NCBI GenBank assembly: GCA_963708645.1
Contig: CAVPTA010000003.1
Location: 1-64,000 of the forward strand
Length of the DNA stretch: 64,000 bases
DNA from: RYN-133 sp963708645
GTDB taxonomy: Bacteria > Actinomycetota > Actinomycetes > Mycobacteriales > Jatrophihabitantaceae
Direction of reading: 5' to 3'
Shown here piece by piece: positions 45,998 to 53,948 of this stretch; position 1 is the first letter of the stretch, and each line of letters starts with the position of its first letter. Under the pieces are notes generated by a model. It was not told where the DNA came from. It did no database searches and worked only from the letters and a program-made list of their open reading frames with translations. A program made the translations under genes and the position numbers.

Positions 45998-46888
45998 ATG
46001 TCGATCGCAGAAAAAGCGCGCAGTTCAGCGGGCGCCACGCTGGAGCAAAGCAAGTCCGCCGCGGGCCTCGTGTCCGGGACCGTCCGGGCGCTGCCCGCGG
46101 AGACGCGGGGCCTGTCCCGCACCGCAGTCACGACCCTGAGCCGGCAGGCCTACGCCACGCTCGGTGCTGGCGACGCGATCGCGGCGACTGTCACCAGGCA
46201 GCGCGAAGAGCTGCCCGCGAAGCTCGTCGAAACGACCAAGGCCCGCGTCAACGCAGCCACCGAGCGCGTCACCACGGTGCAGCAGGCGATCGCATCGACG
46301 GCGGGAAGCTTGGTCGGCCGCACCGTCGATGTCGCGACCTCCGTCCGGAAGATCACCCCGGCGGCAACGCTGGGCCAGGCCAAGGACGCGTACGCAAAGC
46401 TCGCTGTTCGCGGCGAGCAGGTGGCGACCGACCTGCGCCACGACCCGGCGCTGGTGCGCGTGATCCGGCGCGCCGACGGCCGTGTGGAGAGCGTCGCCAA
46501 CGGCGTCACCGCGGTGGCCCAGAAAGTCCGGGCGCGTGTCTCGGCGCAGGCAAAGCGCGAAGCGCGCGCGGCGACATCGACGCCGGTACGCGCGACGCCG
46601 GCAAGCAAGGTGCCGACGCATCGCACCACGGTGCGCGAGACCCCTGCGGCCGAAGCTGCAGTGAGCACCACGCCGACGCACCGCGCCGCCGCCTACAAGA
46701 GCGCCGCTCGGAGCGCCGCCGCCAAGGAGGCCGCCGCAACTCGCAAGGCCGCCGCCGACGAAGCAGCCGCGACCCGCAAGGCCGCAGCAAAGAAGGCCGC
46801 CGCCACGCGGAAGAAGGCCGCCGACGCCCGCCATGCCGCCGCAGTCAAGGCCGCGGCCACCCGCAAGAAGAACGCGGCAAAGGCCTAA
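45998..46888 (+). CDS. HbhA-like protein with Lys/Ala-rich tail
   Basis: A 296-residue protein reminiscent of mycobacterial heparin-binding hemagglutinin and related surface or nucleoid-binding proteins. ATG 45998 follows AGGAGAG. The N-terminal ~200 residues are helical and Ala/Thr-rich with few aromatics (AATERVTTVQQAIASTAGSL, KDAYAKLAVRGEQVATDL). The C-terminal ~70 residues are a repetitive basic tail of EAAATRKAAA-type units, close to the histone-H1-like tails of HbhA and HupB. The tail would bind sulfated glycans or DNA. A strong terminator follows. Whether it is surface-located is unknown; no signal peptide is seen, as for HbhA. Confidence 0.75.
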   Translation: MSIAEKARSSAGATLEQSKSAAGLVSGTVRALPAETRGLSRTAVTTLSRQAYATLGAGDAIAATVTRQREELPAKLVETTKARVNAATERVTTVQQAIASTAGSLVGRTVDVATSVRKITPAATLGQAKDAYAKLAVRGEQVATDLRHDPALVRVIRRADGRVESVANGVTAVAQKVRARVSAQAKREARAATSTPVRATPASKVPTHRTTVRETPAAEAAVSTTPTHRAAAYKSAARSAAAKEAAATRKAAADEAAATRKAAAKKAAATRKKAADARHAAAVKAAATRKKNAAKA

Positions 46889-46905
46889 AAACCGCAGCTA
46901 CAGTG

Positions 46906-46942
46906 ATCAGCCCGGTCTCCCGTTGAGGGAGGCCGGGCTGAT
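46906..46942 (+). terminator. Hairpin terminator after the HbhA-like gene
   Basis: ATCAGCCCGG-T-CTCCC pairs with GGGAG-G-CCGGGCTGAT around a short GTTGA loop, with one internal mismatch, followed by TTCGT. It lies 17 bases after the stop codon. Confidence 0.8.
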
Positions 46943-47062
46943 TTCGTCTGTACCGGACACCTGCGCGCGGGACACGCCACGCTCGGCAACCAAGTTCGCT
47001 CGCCGACACGCTGCGCTGTTGGCTTCCTCGAAAGGCACCTCGTGTGAGGATTCGTCCCAGGG

Positions 47063-47638
47063 GTGAGACCGTCTCTCGCGGTCGTTAGGGGGCGTCACTT
47101 GCGCGTTGCGACCCGCCTGCGGTGCCCGTGCTGCAGCCTGCACGAGACCGTCCAGTACGGCGACGAGCATGCGGCGCTGGCGGTGTGCATGCGCTGCCGA
47201 GAGCACGACGGCGACACCATCGTTGACCTCGCCGCGCGTGAAACCGAGCATGCCGCGATGTACCAGAGGGCCCTGTTCGACGCCCAGGACGAGGCGTTAC
47301 TTGCGCAGGGCGAACGTGATCACTACCGCGTCAAGATGCAGGCGGCGTACGCCAGCCGCGAGCTGCTCGTCGAGGTGCTGTCCGAGGTCGCCCACCAGCA
47401 TCATCCGCGCGGCAAGCGGTGCAGCTGCGGCAAGCGCCGGTGCCCGATGCTCACAAGACTCGCCGACCCCAGGGTCGCGCGGCTCGTCCGCACCTACGAC
47501 GAAGCGCAACGCACCCTGCGCGAACTGCACGCTGCCAACCCCGACCGGTGGGTCGACAAGTGGGACTACATCGACGTCTCGCTCGTGTATCCCGAACCGG
47601 CCCACTCGAGCCGGGGCAGGCACCGCGCGACTGGCTGA
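47063..47638 (+). CDS. Zinc-ribbon-like hypothetical protein
   Basis: A 191-residue protein, not recognised. Seen: an N-terminal CPCC...CMRC pair (RLRCPCCSLHE, LAVCMRCREHD), which looks like a zinc ribbon, a central helical and coiled-coil-like part (MYQRALFDAQDEALLAQGER), a second Cys cluster KRCSCGKRRCPMLTRL, and a C-terminal helix with DEAQRTLRELHA. GTG 47063 is the best start; TTG 47099 is possible. Convergent to the second importer's ATPase gene, with 3 bases between stops. It may bind nucleic acid through its Cys clusters (inference). Confidence 0.6.
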   Translation: MRPSLAVVRGRHLRVATRLRCPCCSLHETVQYGDEHAALAVCMRCREHDGDTIVDLAARETEHAAMYQRALFDAQDEALLAQGERDHYRVKMQAAYASRELLVEVLSEVAHQHHPRGKRCSCGKRRCPMLTRLADPRVARLVRTYDEAQRTLRELHAANPDRWVDKWDYIDVSLVYPEPAHSSRGRHRATG

Positions 47639-47641
47639 ACC

Positions 47642-49459
47642 TCAGTCCGCGGGACGGGGCTGGTCGCGCACCTCGGCATCGGTGAGGCGTGGGGCGTCAG
47701 CGAGCAATCGCTTTGTGTACTCGTGCTCCGGACGCTCGAGTACCTGCTCGACCGGTCCGGCCTCGACGATGCGGCCGTCCTGCATGACGGCCACGCGCTG
47801 GGCGATCGAGCGGACGAGCGGCAGGTTGTGCGTGATGAACAGGATGCTCAGGCCCAGGTCTTCCTGAAGTTCGCGCAGCAGCGTCAGGATGGCCGCCTGC
47901 ACCGACACGTCGAGCGCGCTCGTCACCTCGTCGCACAGCAGCACCTTCGGACGGCAGATCAGCGCTCGGGCGATGGCAACACGCTGGCGCTCGCCGCCGG
48001 ACAGTTCATCGGGGTACTTGGCTGCGTAGTTGGCCGGCAGCGAGACGCGCTCCAGCAGGCCGGCCACCTGTCGGCGGACGAGGTTTCGGCTCACGCCGAG
48101 CAGGGCGAGCGGACGTTCGACCGATTGACCCACTGTGCGGCGCGGATTCAATGAGCCGTACGGGTTCTGGAAGACGTACTGGATGTCGCGCTTCATCGCG
48201 CCGCTGCGCTTGCGGGCCGAGTGCGCGAGATCGAGGCCGCCGAGACTGATCGCGCCGTCCCACGTGTCGTGAAGGCCGACGATGCAGCGTGACACCGTCG
48301 TCTTGCCGCTGCCTGATTCGCCGACGAGCGCTAGACATTCGCGCCGCGCGATGGCGAGCGTCACGTCGTGCACGACCTCGACGTCGGCGTAGCGCGCGGT
48401 CAGACCGGCGACGCGCACGATGCCCTCGGGATGATCGGCAGCCGCCATCACCGGGGCGGGCGCCGTGGTGGCCAGCGTCGCGCGCGATTCGGCGACGCGG
48501 ATGCAGCGCGCGGTGTGGCCGGGACCAACGGACACCGGCTCGGGCAGTCGTTCGGTGCACTCGGCGATGCGCAATGTGCACCGTGGCGCGAACGGACACC
48601 CCGGCGGACGCGATCCCGGCGACGGTGCGCGTCCCGGGATCGCGGTCAGGCTACGGGTCACGTCGATGCGCGGCACCGCTGCAATCAGCTGGCGCGTATA
48701 CGGATGCGCGGGCGCCGCGAAGATCTCGGCCGCGCTGCCCTGTTCGACGATCCGTCCCGCATACATCACCGCGACACGGTCGGCGAGGCTGCTGACGACC
48801 GACAGGTCGTGCGACACGTACAGCGACGCGGCGCCCTCCAGTGACGTGATTCGCCGGACGGTCGCGAGCACATGCGCCTGTGTCGTGACGTCGAGCCCCG
48901 TCGTCGGCTCGTCCAACACGACGACCGCCGGCTGGCACGCAAATGCCATCGCGATGCTGACCCGTTGCTGCTGGCCGCCCGACAGTTGGTGCGGGTAGCG
49001 GCGCAGAAACTCCGCGTCGTCGGGCAACGAGACCTCACGCAACATCTCCGAGATGCGCTTGCGGCGCAGCTCGTCGCTGCCACCCCAGTCATGCACCGAG
49101 AGTGCTTCCATCAGGTGCGTGCCGATGCGACGGGCCGGGTTGAGGGCGGCGCCCGGATCCTGCGGCACGTACGAAACCAACTTGCCGCGCGCATCGCGGC
49201 GCCCGCGCTTGTCGAGCGCGAACATGTCCGCGTCGGCGACAAGCGCGCGCCCGCCGGCGATGTGGACGCCGCGTCGTTCATGGGCGAGCAGCGCGAGCGC
49301 GGCGGTCGTCTTGCCCGACCCCGATTCGCCGACGAGGGCGAGCACCTGGCCGCGGCCGATCTCGAAAGAAACGTCGTCGACGATGTCGTGATGCGTGGCG
49401 GCAACTTCGATGCGCAGACCGTTGACGCGGACGGCCGGCCTGTCGAGGGTCTCGGTCAC
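47642..49459 (-). CDS. Peptide-type ABC importer 2, fused double ATPase
   Basis: A 605-residue protein with two ABC ATPase halves, corresponding to DppD and DppF fused. First half: LALVGESGSGKTTAALAL, HQLSGGQQQRVSIAMAF, VVVLDEPTTGLDVTT, LYVSHDLSVVSS, and the Cys-rich PPGCPFAPRCTLRIAEC. Second half: LALVGESGSGKTTVSRCI, DELSGGERQRVAIARAL, VLLCDEVTSALDVS (Asp-Glu retained), ILFITHNLPLVRS. GTG 49459 overlaps the permease stop (GTGA). It is last in the operon receptor - permease B - permease C - ATPase. Unlike importer 1, every frame here is clean. Confidence 0.92.
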   Translation of the reverse strand: MTETLDRPAVRVNGLRIEVAATHHDIVDDVSFEIGRGQVLALVGESGSGKTTAALALLAHERRGVHIAGGRALVADADMFALDKRGRRDARGKLVSYVPQDPGAALNPARRIGTHLMEALSVHDWGGSDELRRKRISEMLREVSLPDDAEFLRRYPHQLSGGQQQRVSIAMAFACQPAVVVLDEPTTGLDVTTQAHVLATVRRITSLEGAASLYVSHDLSVVSSLADRVAVMYAGRIVEQGSAAEIFAAPAHPYTRQLIAAVPRIDVTRSLTAIPGRAPSPGSRPPGCPFAPRCTLRIAECTERLPEPVSVGPGHTARCIRVAESRATLATTAPAPVMAAADHPEGIVRVAGLTARYADVEVVHDVTLAIARRECLALVGESGSGKTTVSRCIVGLHDTWDGAISLGGLDLAHSARKRSGAMKRDIQYVFQNPYGSLNPRRTVGQSVERPLALLGVSRNLVRRQVAGLLERVSLPANYAAKYPDELSGGERQRVAIARALICRPKVLLCDEVTSALDVSVQAAILTLLRELQEDLGLSILFITHNLPLVRSIAQRVAVMQDGRIVEAGPVEQVLERPEHEYTKRLLADAPRLTDAEVRDQPRPAD

Positions 49460-50346
49460 GATGCACCCCGGTCGATGCCTGCCGCGGCGCGAGAGATGCC
49501 GTCGCCGACCAGGCCGACGCCGACGGTGAGCAGGGCGATGGCAATTGCCGGGACGAGCGGCGCATTGGGCTGCAACGTCAACGCACTGGCATTCTGCGAC
49601 ACCATCGTTCCCCAGTTCGGCGCATTCTGGTCGGGCGCGAAGCCGAGGAACGCGAGTGCGGCGATCAACTGCACCGCATAGGTGAGCCGGAAGGTCGCCT
49701 CGACACCCAGAGCGCCGATGACGTTCGGCAACACCTCGACGAGCGCCAGGCGCAGCTGTCCCTCGCCGTTGGCGCGCGCAGCGTCGACGAATTCGCGCTC
49801 GACCACGCCCGATGCAGCGCCGCGGATCACCCGGACGGTGCGGGGCAAGGTGGTCAGCGCAACCGTCAACACGATCAGCCACGTCTTCGTCCCGACAGTC
49901 GCGATGACAATGAGCGCGAGCAGAATCTGCGGGAACGCAAGCAGAATGTCGGTCAGCCGCAGCAGGGTGTTGTCGACCCACCCCTTCGACAGCGCCGCCC
50001 ACAGCCCGATGAGCAGCCCGCCGCCGACACCAAGCGCGGTCGACAGCGCAGCCACGAAAAGGATCGAGCGACCGCCGTCGAGGAAGCGCGAGAGCACGTC
50101 CTGGCCGAGGTAATCGGCGCCCAGTGGGAGGCCGGGCGACGGCACCTGGTACGGCTTGCCGAGCAGCGCGCTGGGATCGTGTGGCGCGAAGAACGGTCCG
50201 AGGATCGCCACGAGCACCAACACGATCGTGATGGCCAGACCGATGCGCGTACGCCACAGCCGCAGCGAACGCCGCAGCACGCCGCGGGAGCGCACGACAG
50301 GCGTGGGTGCCTCCCGTGCGATGTTGTCCGCGAGTTCGGTCGTCAT
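49456..50346 (-). CDS. Peptide-type ABC importer 2, permease (DppC-like)
   Basis: A 296-residue inner-membrane permease. Seen: a first TM (IGLAITIVLVLVAILGPFFA), PHDPSALLG, LGADYLGQDVLSRFLDGGRS (the GTDxxGRDxxSR-type segment), several TM helices, an EAA loop REFVDAARANGEGQLRLALV with EVLPNVIGALGV, and ALAFLGFAPDQNAPNWGTMV. ATG 50346. It starts 7 bases after the upstream permease and overlaps the ATPase gene. Confidence 0.92.
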   Translation of the reverse strand: MTTELADNIAREAPTPVVRSRGVLRRSLRLWRTRIGLAITIVLVLVAILGPFFAPHDPSALLGKPYQVPSPGLPLGADYLGQDVLSRFLDGGRSILFVAALSTALGVGGGLLIGLWAALSKGWVDNTLLRLTDILLAFPQILLALIVIATVGTKTWLIVLTVALTTLPRTVRVIRGAASGVVEREFVDAARANGEGQLRLALVEVLPNVIGALGVEATFRLTYAVQLIAALAFLGFAPDQNAPNWGTMVSQNASALTLQPNAPLVPAIAIALLTVGVGLVGDGISRAAAGIDRGAS

Positions 50347-50353
50347 CGGATCA

Positions 50354-51361
50354 TCACGCCAGCCTGGTGCGCAGTCGGGGGGTCACGAGGATCGTCCCGA
50401 TGTCGGCGGCAAGGTTCGTGACGACGTACACCGCGGCAATGATCATCGTGACGACCTGCGCGGTGGGGAAGTCGCGATTGAGCACGGCGTCCCGCATCGC
50501 AACGCCGATGCCGGTGAACGAGAACACCGACTCGACGACGATCACGCCACCGGCGAGATACGCGAGGTTCAGTGCGATGACCTGGAAGGCCGGCGCCAGG
50601 GCATTGGGCAACGCGTGCCGCACCACGATCTGTCGTTCGGGCACGCCGGTCAGTCGCGCCGCCTCGATGTAGTCGGACTCGAGCACTTCGATCATCGCGG
50701 CGCGCATGATCAACGCGATGTTCGGTGTAACGACGAGCACCAGCGTCAGCGCCGGCAGCCAGATCGCGTCCAGGTTCGACCACGGCGGCGAGCCGGGCGC
50801 GATGATCGACACCGCCGGAAAGAGATGGAACACGCTCGTTGCGAACAGGGCGATCAGTGCCAGGCCGATGACGAACTCGGGGATGGACGCGAGCACGCGT
50901 TGCAGGAACGACGACACCTCGTCCAGGATGCCGTCGCGCCGCACCGCCGCCAGTGAGCCGATCAACAGTGACAGCGGGATCGATATTGCCGCTGCAACGA
51001 GCACCAGGAAGGCGGAGTTGCCCAGCCGCGGCGTCAGATCGTTCATGATCGGCTGTCCGGACGTCAGCGAGTTGCCGGGATCGCCGCGCAACAACCCGCC
51101 GATGAAATGCAGATACTGGTGCCACGGCGAGGTGTTGAGCCCGAGTTGTTTCTCCAGAGCGCTGAGCGAGGCCTTCGTCGCCTGCTTGCCGAGCTTGGCC
51201 TGCGCCGCGTTGCCCGGCAGCAACTGCGTCGATGCGAACACGATGATCGAGACGACGACGAGCGTGAGCAGCGCGAGGATCACGCGCACGACGACGAGTC
51301 CCGCGAGACCTCGCGGCCGTAACCGCCGCGCCAGCCGAAGGCTGAGACTGTGCTTCGCCAC
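50354..51361 (-). CDS. Peptide-type ABC importer 2, permease (DppB-like)
   Basis: A 335-residue permease. Seen: VVVRVILALLTLVVVSIIVF with STQLLPGNAAQAKLG (the family's PGDP-like site is altered to PGNA), LGLNTSPWHQYLHFIGGLLR, DPGNSLTSGQPI, the EAA loop ESDYIEAARLTGVPERQIVV with RHALPNALAPAFQVIALN, and GGVIVVESVFSFTGIGVAMR. The start is GTG 51361. It follows the receptor gene by 8 bases. The cluster has all parts of a complete importer. Confidence 0.92.
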   Translation of the reverse strand: MAKHSLSLRLARRLRPRGLAGLVVVRVILALLTLVVVSIIVFASTQLLPGNAAQAKLGKQATKASLSALEKQLGLNTSPWHQYLHFIGGLLRGDPGNSLTSGQPIMNDLTPRLGNSAFLVLVAAAISIPLSLLIGSLAAVRRDGILDEVSSFLQRVLASIPEFVIGLALIALFATSVFHLFPAVSIIAPGSPPWSNLDAIWLPALTLVLVVTPNIALIMRAAMIEVLESDYIEAARLTGVPERQIVVRHALPNALAPAFQVIALNLAYLAGGVIVVESVFSFTGIGVAMRDAVLNRDFPTAQVVTMIIAAVYVVTNLAADIGTILVTPRLRTRLA

Positions 51362-51369
51362 GCCCGTAC

Positions 51370-53049
51370 TCAGACGAGGTACACGTCTGCGAAGTGCCGT
51401 CCGTAATAGTCGAGATTCAGCGTCCCGCGGTTCTTCTGGAAGCCACCGACCTTGTTCGAGTACGCGTCGACGAGATTGTCGAAGAACGGGATGATGTAGG
51501 CACCGGTATCGAATTCCTCGCGCATCATCTCGTGGATGATATCGGTCTGCTTGCCGGAATCCTGTTCGGCGAGCGCCTGCTGATAGAGCGAGGCGAAGTT
51601 CGATCCCTTCGGTGGCCAGTAGGTCTCGTTGTACGGCGCGCCGTGCAGCGAGCCCTGGGCGACCTGCGGAAGGTAGTTGCGCGTTCCCCAGAAGTCGGGC
51701 GAGAACGTCCACTTCTGGAAGCCGTTGTTGAACGTCGTCGAGTCCATGACCTTGACGTTGACCGTGACGCCGGCGCCCTTGGCCTGCTGGGCGAAGACCT
51801 GACACATCGCGTTGAGTCCGGCGGCGACCTCGCTGGTCTGCAGGTCGATCGTGAGATTCGAGTGACCGGCGGCGCTGAGCAGCGACTTGGCCTGGTCGAG
51901 ATCCTGCGTGCGCTGTGGCACCTGAAGGTAGGCAGGGTCGAACGGGGCGTACAGATCGTTCGCTATGCGCCCGAATCCGCCCAGCGCGTTCTGCAGCATC
52001 TGGTTGCGGTCGACGATCAGCCGGAACGCCTGGCGCACCCGCACGTCGGTGAACGGCTCCTGGTCGATGCGCATGCACAGCGTCAACCAGCCGCCGCCCT
52101 CGTTGTTGAACAGCACGAGCGAGGGCTGCTGGGTGATGACGTTGGTCTGCGTGTACGGCACGTCGGCGATCGCCTGCACCTGCCCGGCGATCAGCGCGTT
52201 CATTCGGGCGCTGGAATCGTCGATGTCGAGAATCGTCACGTTGTCGAGGTACGGCTTGCCTGACAAGCGGTAGTTCGAGAATCGTTCGTGCTCGGAACGC
52301 TGGCCCGGATTGAAGGACGTGAGCCGGAACGGGCCGGTACCGACCTGGCCCTGCTGCCACGACGTGCCGGTGTTCTTGTAACCCTCGGGCACCATCGTCG
52401 CGGTGTAGGACGCCAGGCCGAACGGGATGGTCACGTCGGGACGAGTGAGGCCGAGCCGCACGGTGTACTTGTCGACCTTCTTGATGTTGCTGCGGTCGAC
52501 TGACAGCAGGCCCGTTCCGCCGTCGAGGGCGAGCTTCGGATCGGTCAGTCGTTGCAGCGAGTAGACGGCGTCGTCAGCGGTCAGCGTCTTTCCGTTGTGG
52601 AACTCGACGCCCTGACGCAGCTTGATGATGTAACCGAGCCGTCCGTCGGCCTCGACCGATTCGGCAAGTCCGGTCGTCGACAGCTTGAAGTCACGGTCGA
52701 ACTCGAGCAGCGGCTCCCACCCGGTGACCGCACGGGCCTGGTCGATCTTCGCCAGGTCGTTCTGGGCGTCCATGATGTCTTTGAGCCCGTTGCCCTCGAC
52801 CGCCACGCTGAGCTTGCCGCCGCGCTTCGGGGTTCCCGACGGGCCCGCACTGCCGGTCGTCCCGGCTGTCGGACCGGATGCGGGCGCAGAGGACGAGTTG
52901 GTGGGACCCGACCCCGTGCACGACGTGAGTGCCAGCCCGGCGGCGAGCCCGCCGATGCCCAGCAGTGCGTCACGCCGGCTGACGGCGCGCGCCCGCCAGA
53001 AACGATCCGGGCTGACCGGATTGTCGTCCGGTCCGTCCGCTTTTGGCAT
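51370..53049 (-). CDS. Family 5 substrate-binding lipoprotein (importer 2), Tat-type signal
   Basis: A 559-residue receptor. The signal has a twin-arginine motif (AVSRRDALLGIGGLAAGLAL) and a lipobox ending at ALTSC, then a Ser/Thr/Gly-rich linker. Mature motifs: DAQNDLAKIDQARAVTGWEP, IIKLRQGVEFHNGKTLTADD, VGTGPFRLTSFNPG and RVRQAFRLIVDRNQMLQNAL. ATG 53049 is favoured, with GGGGGTG upstream; ATG 53088 is possible. It binds peptides or similar polar ligands outside the cell. Tat export suggests it folds before export. Confidence 0.92.
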   Translation of the reverse strand: MPKADGPDDNPVSPDRFWRARAVSRRDALLGIGGLAAGLALTSCTGSGPTNSSSAPASGPTAGTTGSAGPSGTPKRGGKLSVAVEGNGLKDIMDAQNDLAKIDQARAVTGWEPLLEFDRDFKLSTTGLAESVEADGRLGYIIKLRQGVEFHNGKTLTADDAVYSLQRLTDPKLALDGGTGLLSVDRSNIKKVDKYTVRLGLTRPDVTIPFGLASYTATMVPEGYKNTGTSWQQGQVGTGPFRLTSFNPGQRSEHERFSNYRLSGKPYLDNVTILDIDDSSARMNALIAGQVQAIADVPYTQTNVITQQPSLVLFNNEGGGWLTLCMRIDQEPFTDVRVRQAFRLIVDRNQMLQNALGGFGRIANDLYAPFDPAYLQVPQRTQDLDQAKSLLSAAGHSNLTIDLQTSEVAAGLNAMCQVFAQQAKGAGVTVNVKVMDSTTFNNGFQKWTFSPDFWGTRNYLPQVAQGSLHGAPYNETYWPPKGSNFASLYQQALAEQDSGKQTDIIHEMMREEFDTGAYIIPFFDNLVDAYSNKVGGFQKNRGTLNLDYYGRHFADVYLV

Positions 53050-53157
53050 TGCCGCACCCCCGTGACCTGCCTCGTAGATCAGAAGCATGGCCTACGTTCG
53101 CGGGTTGCGACCAGCCCGACACGACCGGTTCGCCTAAACGTCACTCACGAGCCACGA

Positions 53158-53514
53158 TCAATAACTGAACGTCGTGGCGCCGTCGCCGATCCACTCCCAC
53201 AGCTGGACGGTGCCGCCTAGCTCGGCGTTGGCGTGCAACTGCGTCGCCTCGAGGGCGCGCGAGTTGAAGCAGATCGGGCAGACCAAAAAGCGTCCACCGG
53301 CGGCCTCGTACCGCTTCATGAGGTCGGCAATCGGCGGGCAGCCGTCGCAGGCGATGCCGATGGCGTGGCCGGGCAGGACGAGGCGGACGGCTTCCTTGGT
53401 CAGAAACGTCAGCGTCTCGCGTCCCGCTTCGGCCGCGCCGACCGCGACCAGCAGCGCGACGGTGACCTTTTCCGGATCTTCGAGCCCGGTGACCAGGCTG
53501 ATGGCGGCTTTCAT
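53158..53514 (-). CDS. DsrE-like family protein
   Basis: A 118-residue DsrE/DsrF-like protein: KAAISLVTGLEDPEKVTVAL, VAVGAAEAGRETLTFLTKEA, then a Cys-containing segment IACDGCPPIADLMKRYEAAG and FLVCPICFNSRAL. ATG 53514 overlaps the upstream stop (ATGA). DsrE-fold proteins carry sulfur on Cys residues; the GC and CPIC cysteines here are candidates. No other sulfur-transfer genes are near, so the role is unclear. Confidence 0.75.
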   Translation of the reverse strand: MKAAISLVTGLEDPEKVTVALLVAVGAAEAGRETLTFLTKEAVRLVLPGHAIGIACDGCPPIADLMKRYEAAGGRFLVCPICFNSRALEATQLHANAELGGTVQLWEWIGDGATTFSY

Positions 53515-53918
53515 CGTGAGTTCCCTTCGGCGTGGAATCCGGAGCAGAGCAGATCGATCGCGTCCAGCTGTTCTGCTCCGGTGGCGAACAGGTGTTGCTC
53601 GACGACCCGGGCTGCACCGTCGGCGGTGCACATCCGCACTCGCCAGCGCAGCGCCGTTTTCGAGCCGATCGGCCCGATCGAGGCGTCGAGCACCTCGAGC
53701 GAGTCGGGGCCGCCGAACCACTTCGCGAACTTGGCAGTTACGGCGTCGGGCCCGGCCAGCGCGAACGGCCCGGGTGGGACGAGTGCGCGGAAGGCGACGC
53801 TCGGAGAGAGCGATTGGGCCAGTGCGGCGAAGTCACGCCGGGTTAGCGCGTCGAGCAGGCGGGCGGCTGCGGGTAGTGCCGTCGCGTTGGCGCCGGGCAG
53901 TGCAGCTGTTGAGGTCAT
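53511..53918 (-). CDS. SnoaL-like/NTF2-fold protein
   Basis: A 135-residue NTF2-like protein: AARLLDALTRRDFAALAQSL, VAFRALVPPGPFALAGPDAV, AKFAKWFGGPDSLEVLDASI and ALRWRVRMCTADGAARVVEQ. This is the usual SnoaL_2 pattern of small regulatory or hydrolytic proteins. Its stop overlaps the DsrE-like start, so the two are co-translated. It lies 30 bases upstream of, and divergent in position from, no gene; the HD/LuxR gene follows on the other side with its stop at 53949. Confidence 0.75.
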   Translation of the reverse strand: MTSTAALPGANATALPAAARLLDALTRRDFAALAQSLSPSVAFRALVPPGPFALAGPDAVTAKFAKWFGGPDSLEVLDASIGPIGSKTALRWRVRMCTADGAARVVEQHLFATGAEQLDAIDLLCSGFHAEGNSR

Positions 53919-53948
53919 GGATCTGTTCTACGGAGGACGGCCGGTACC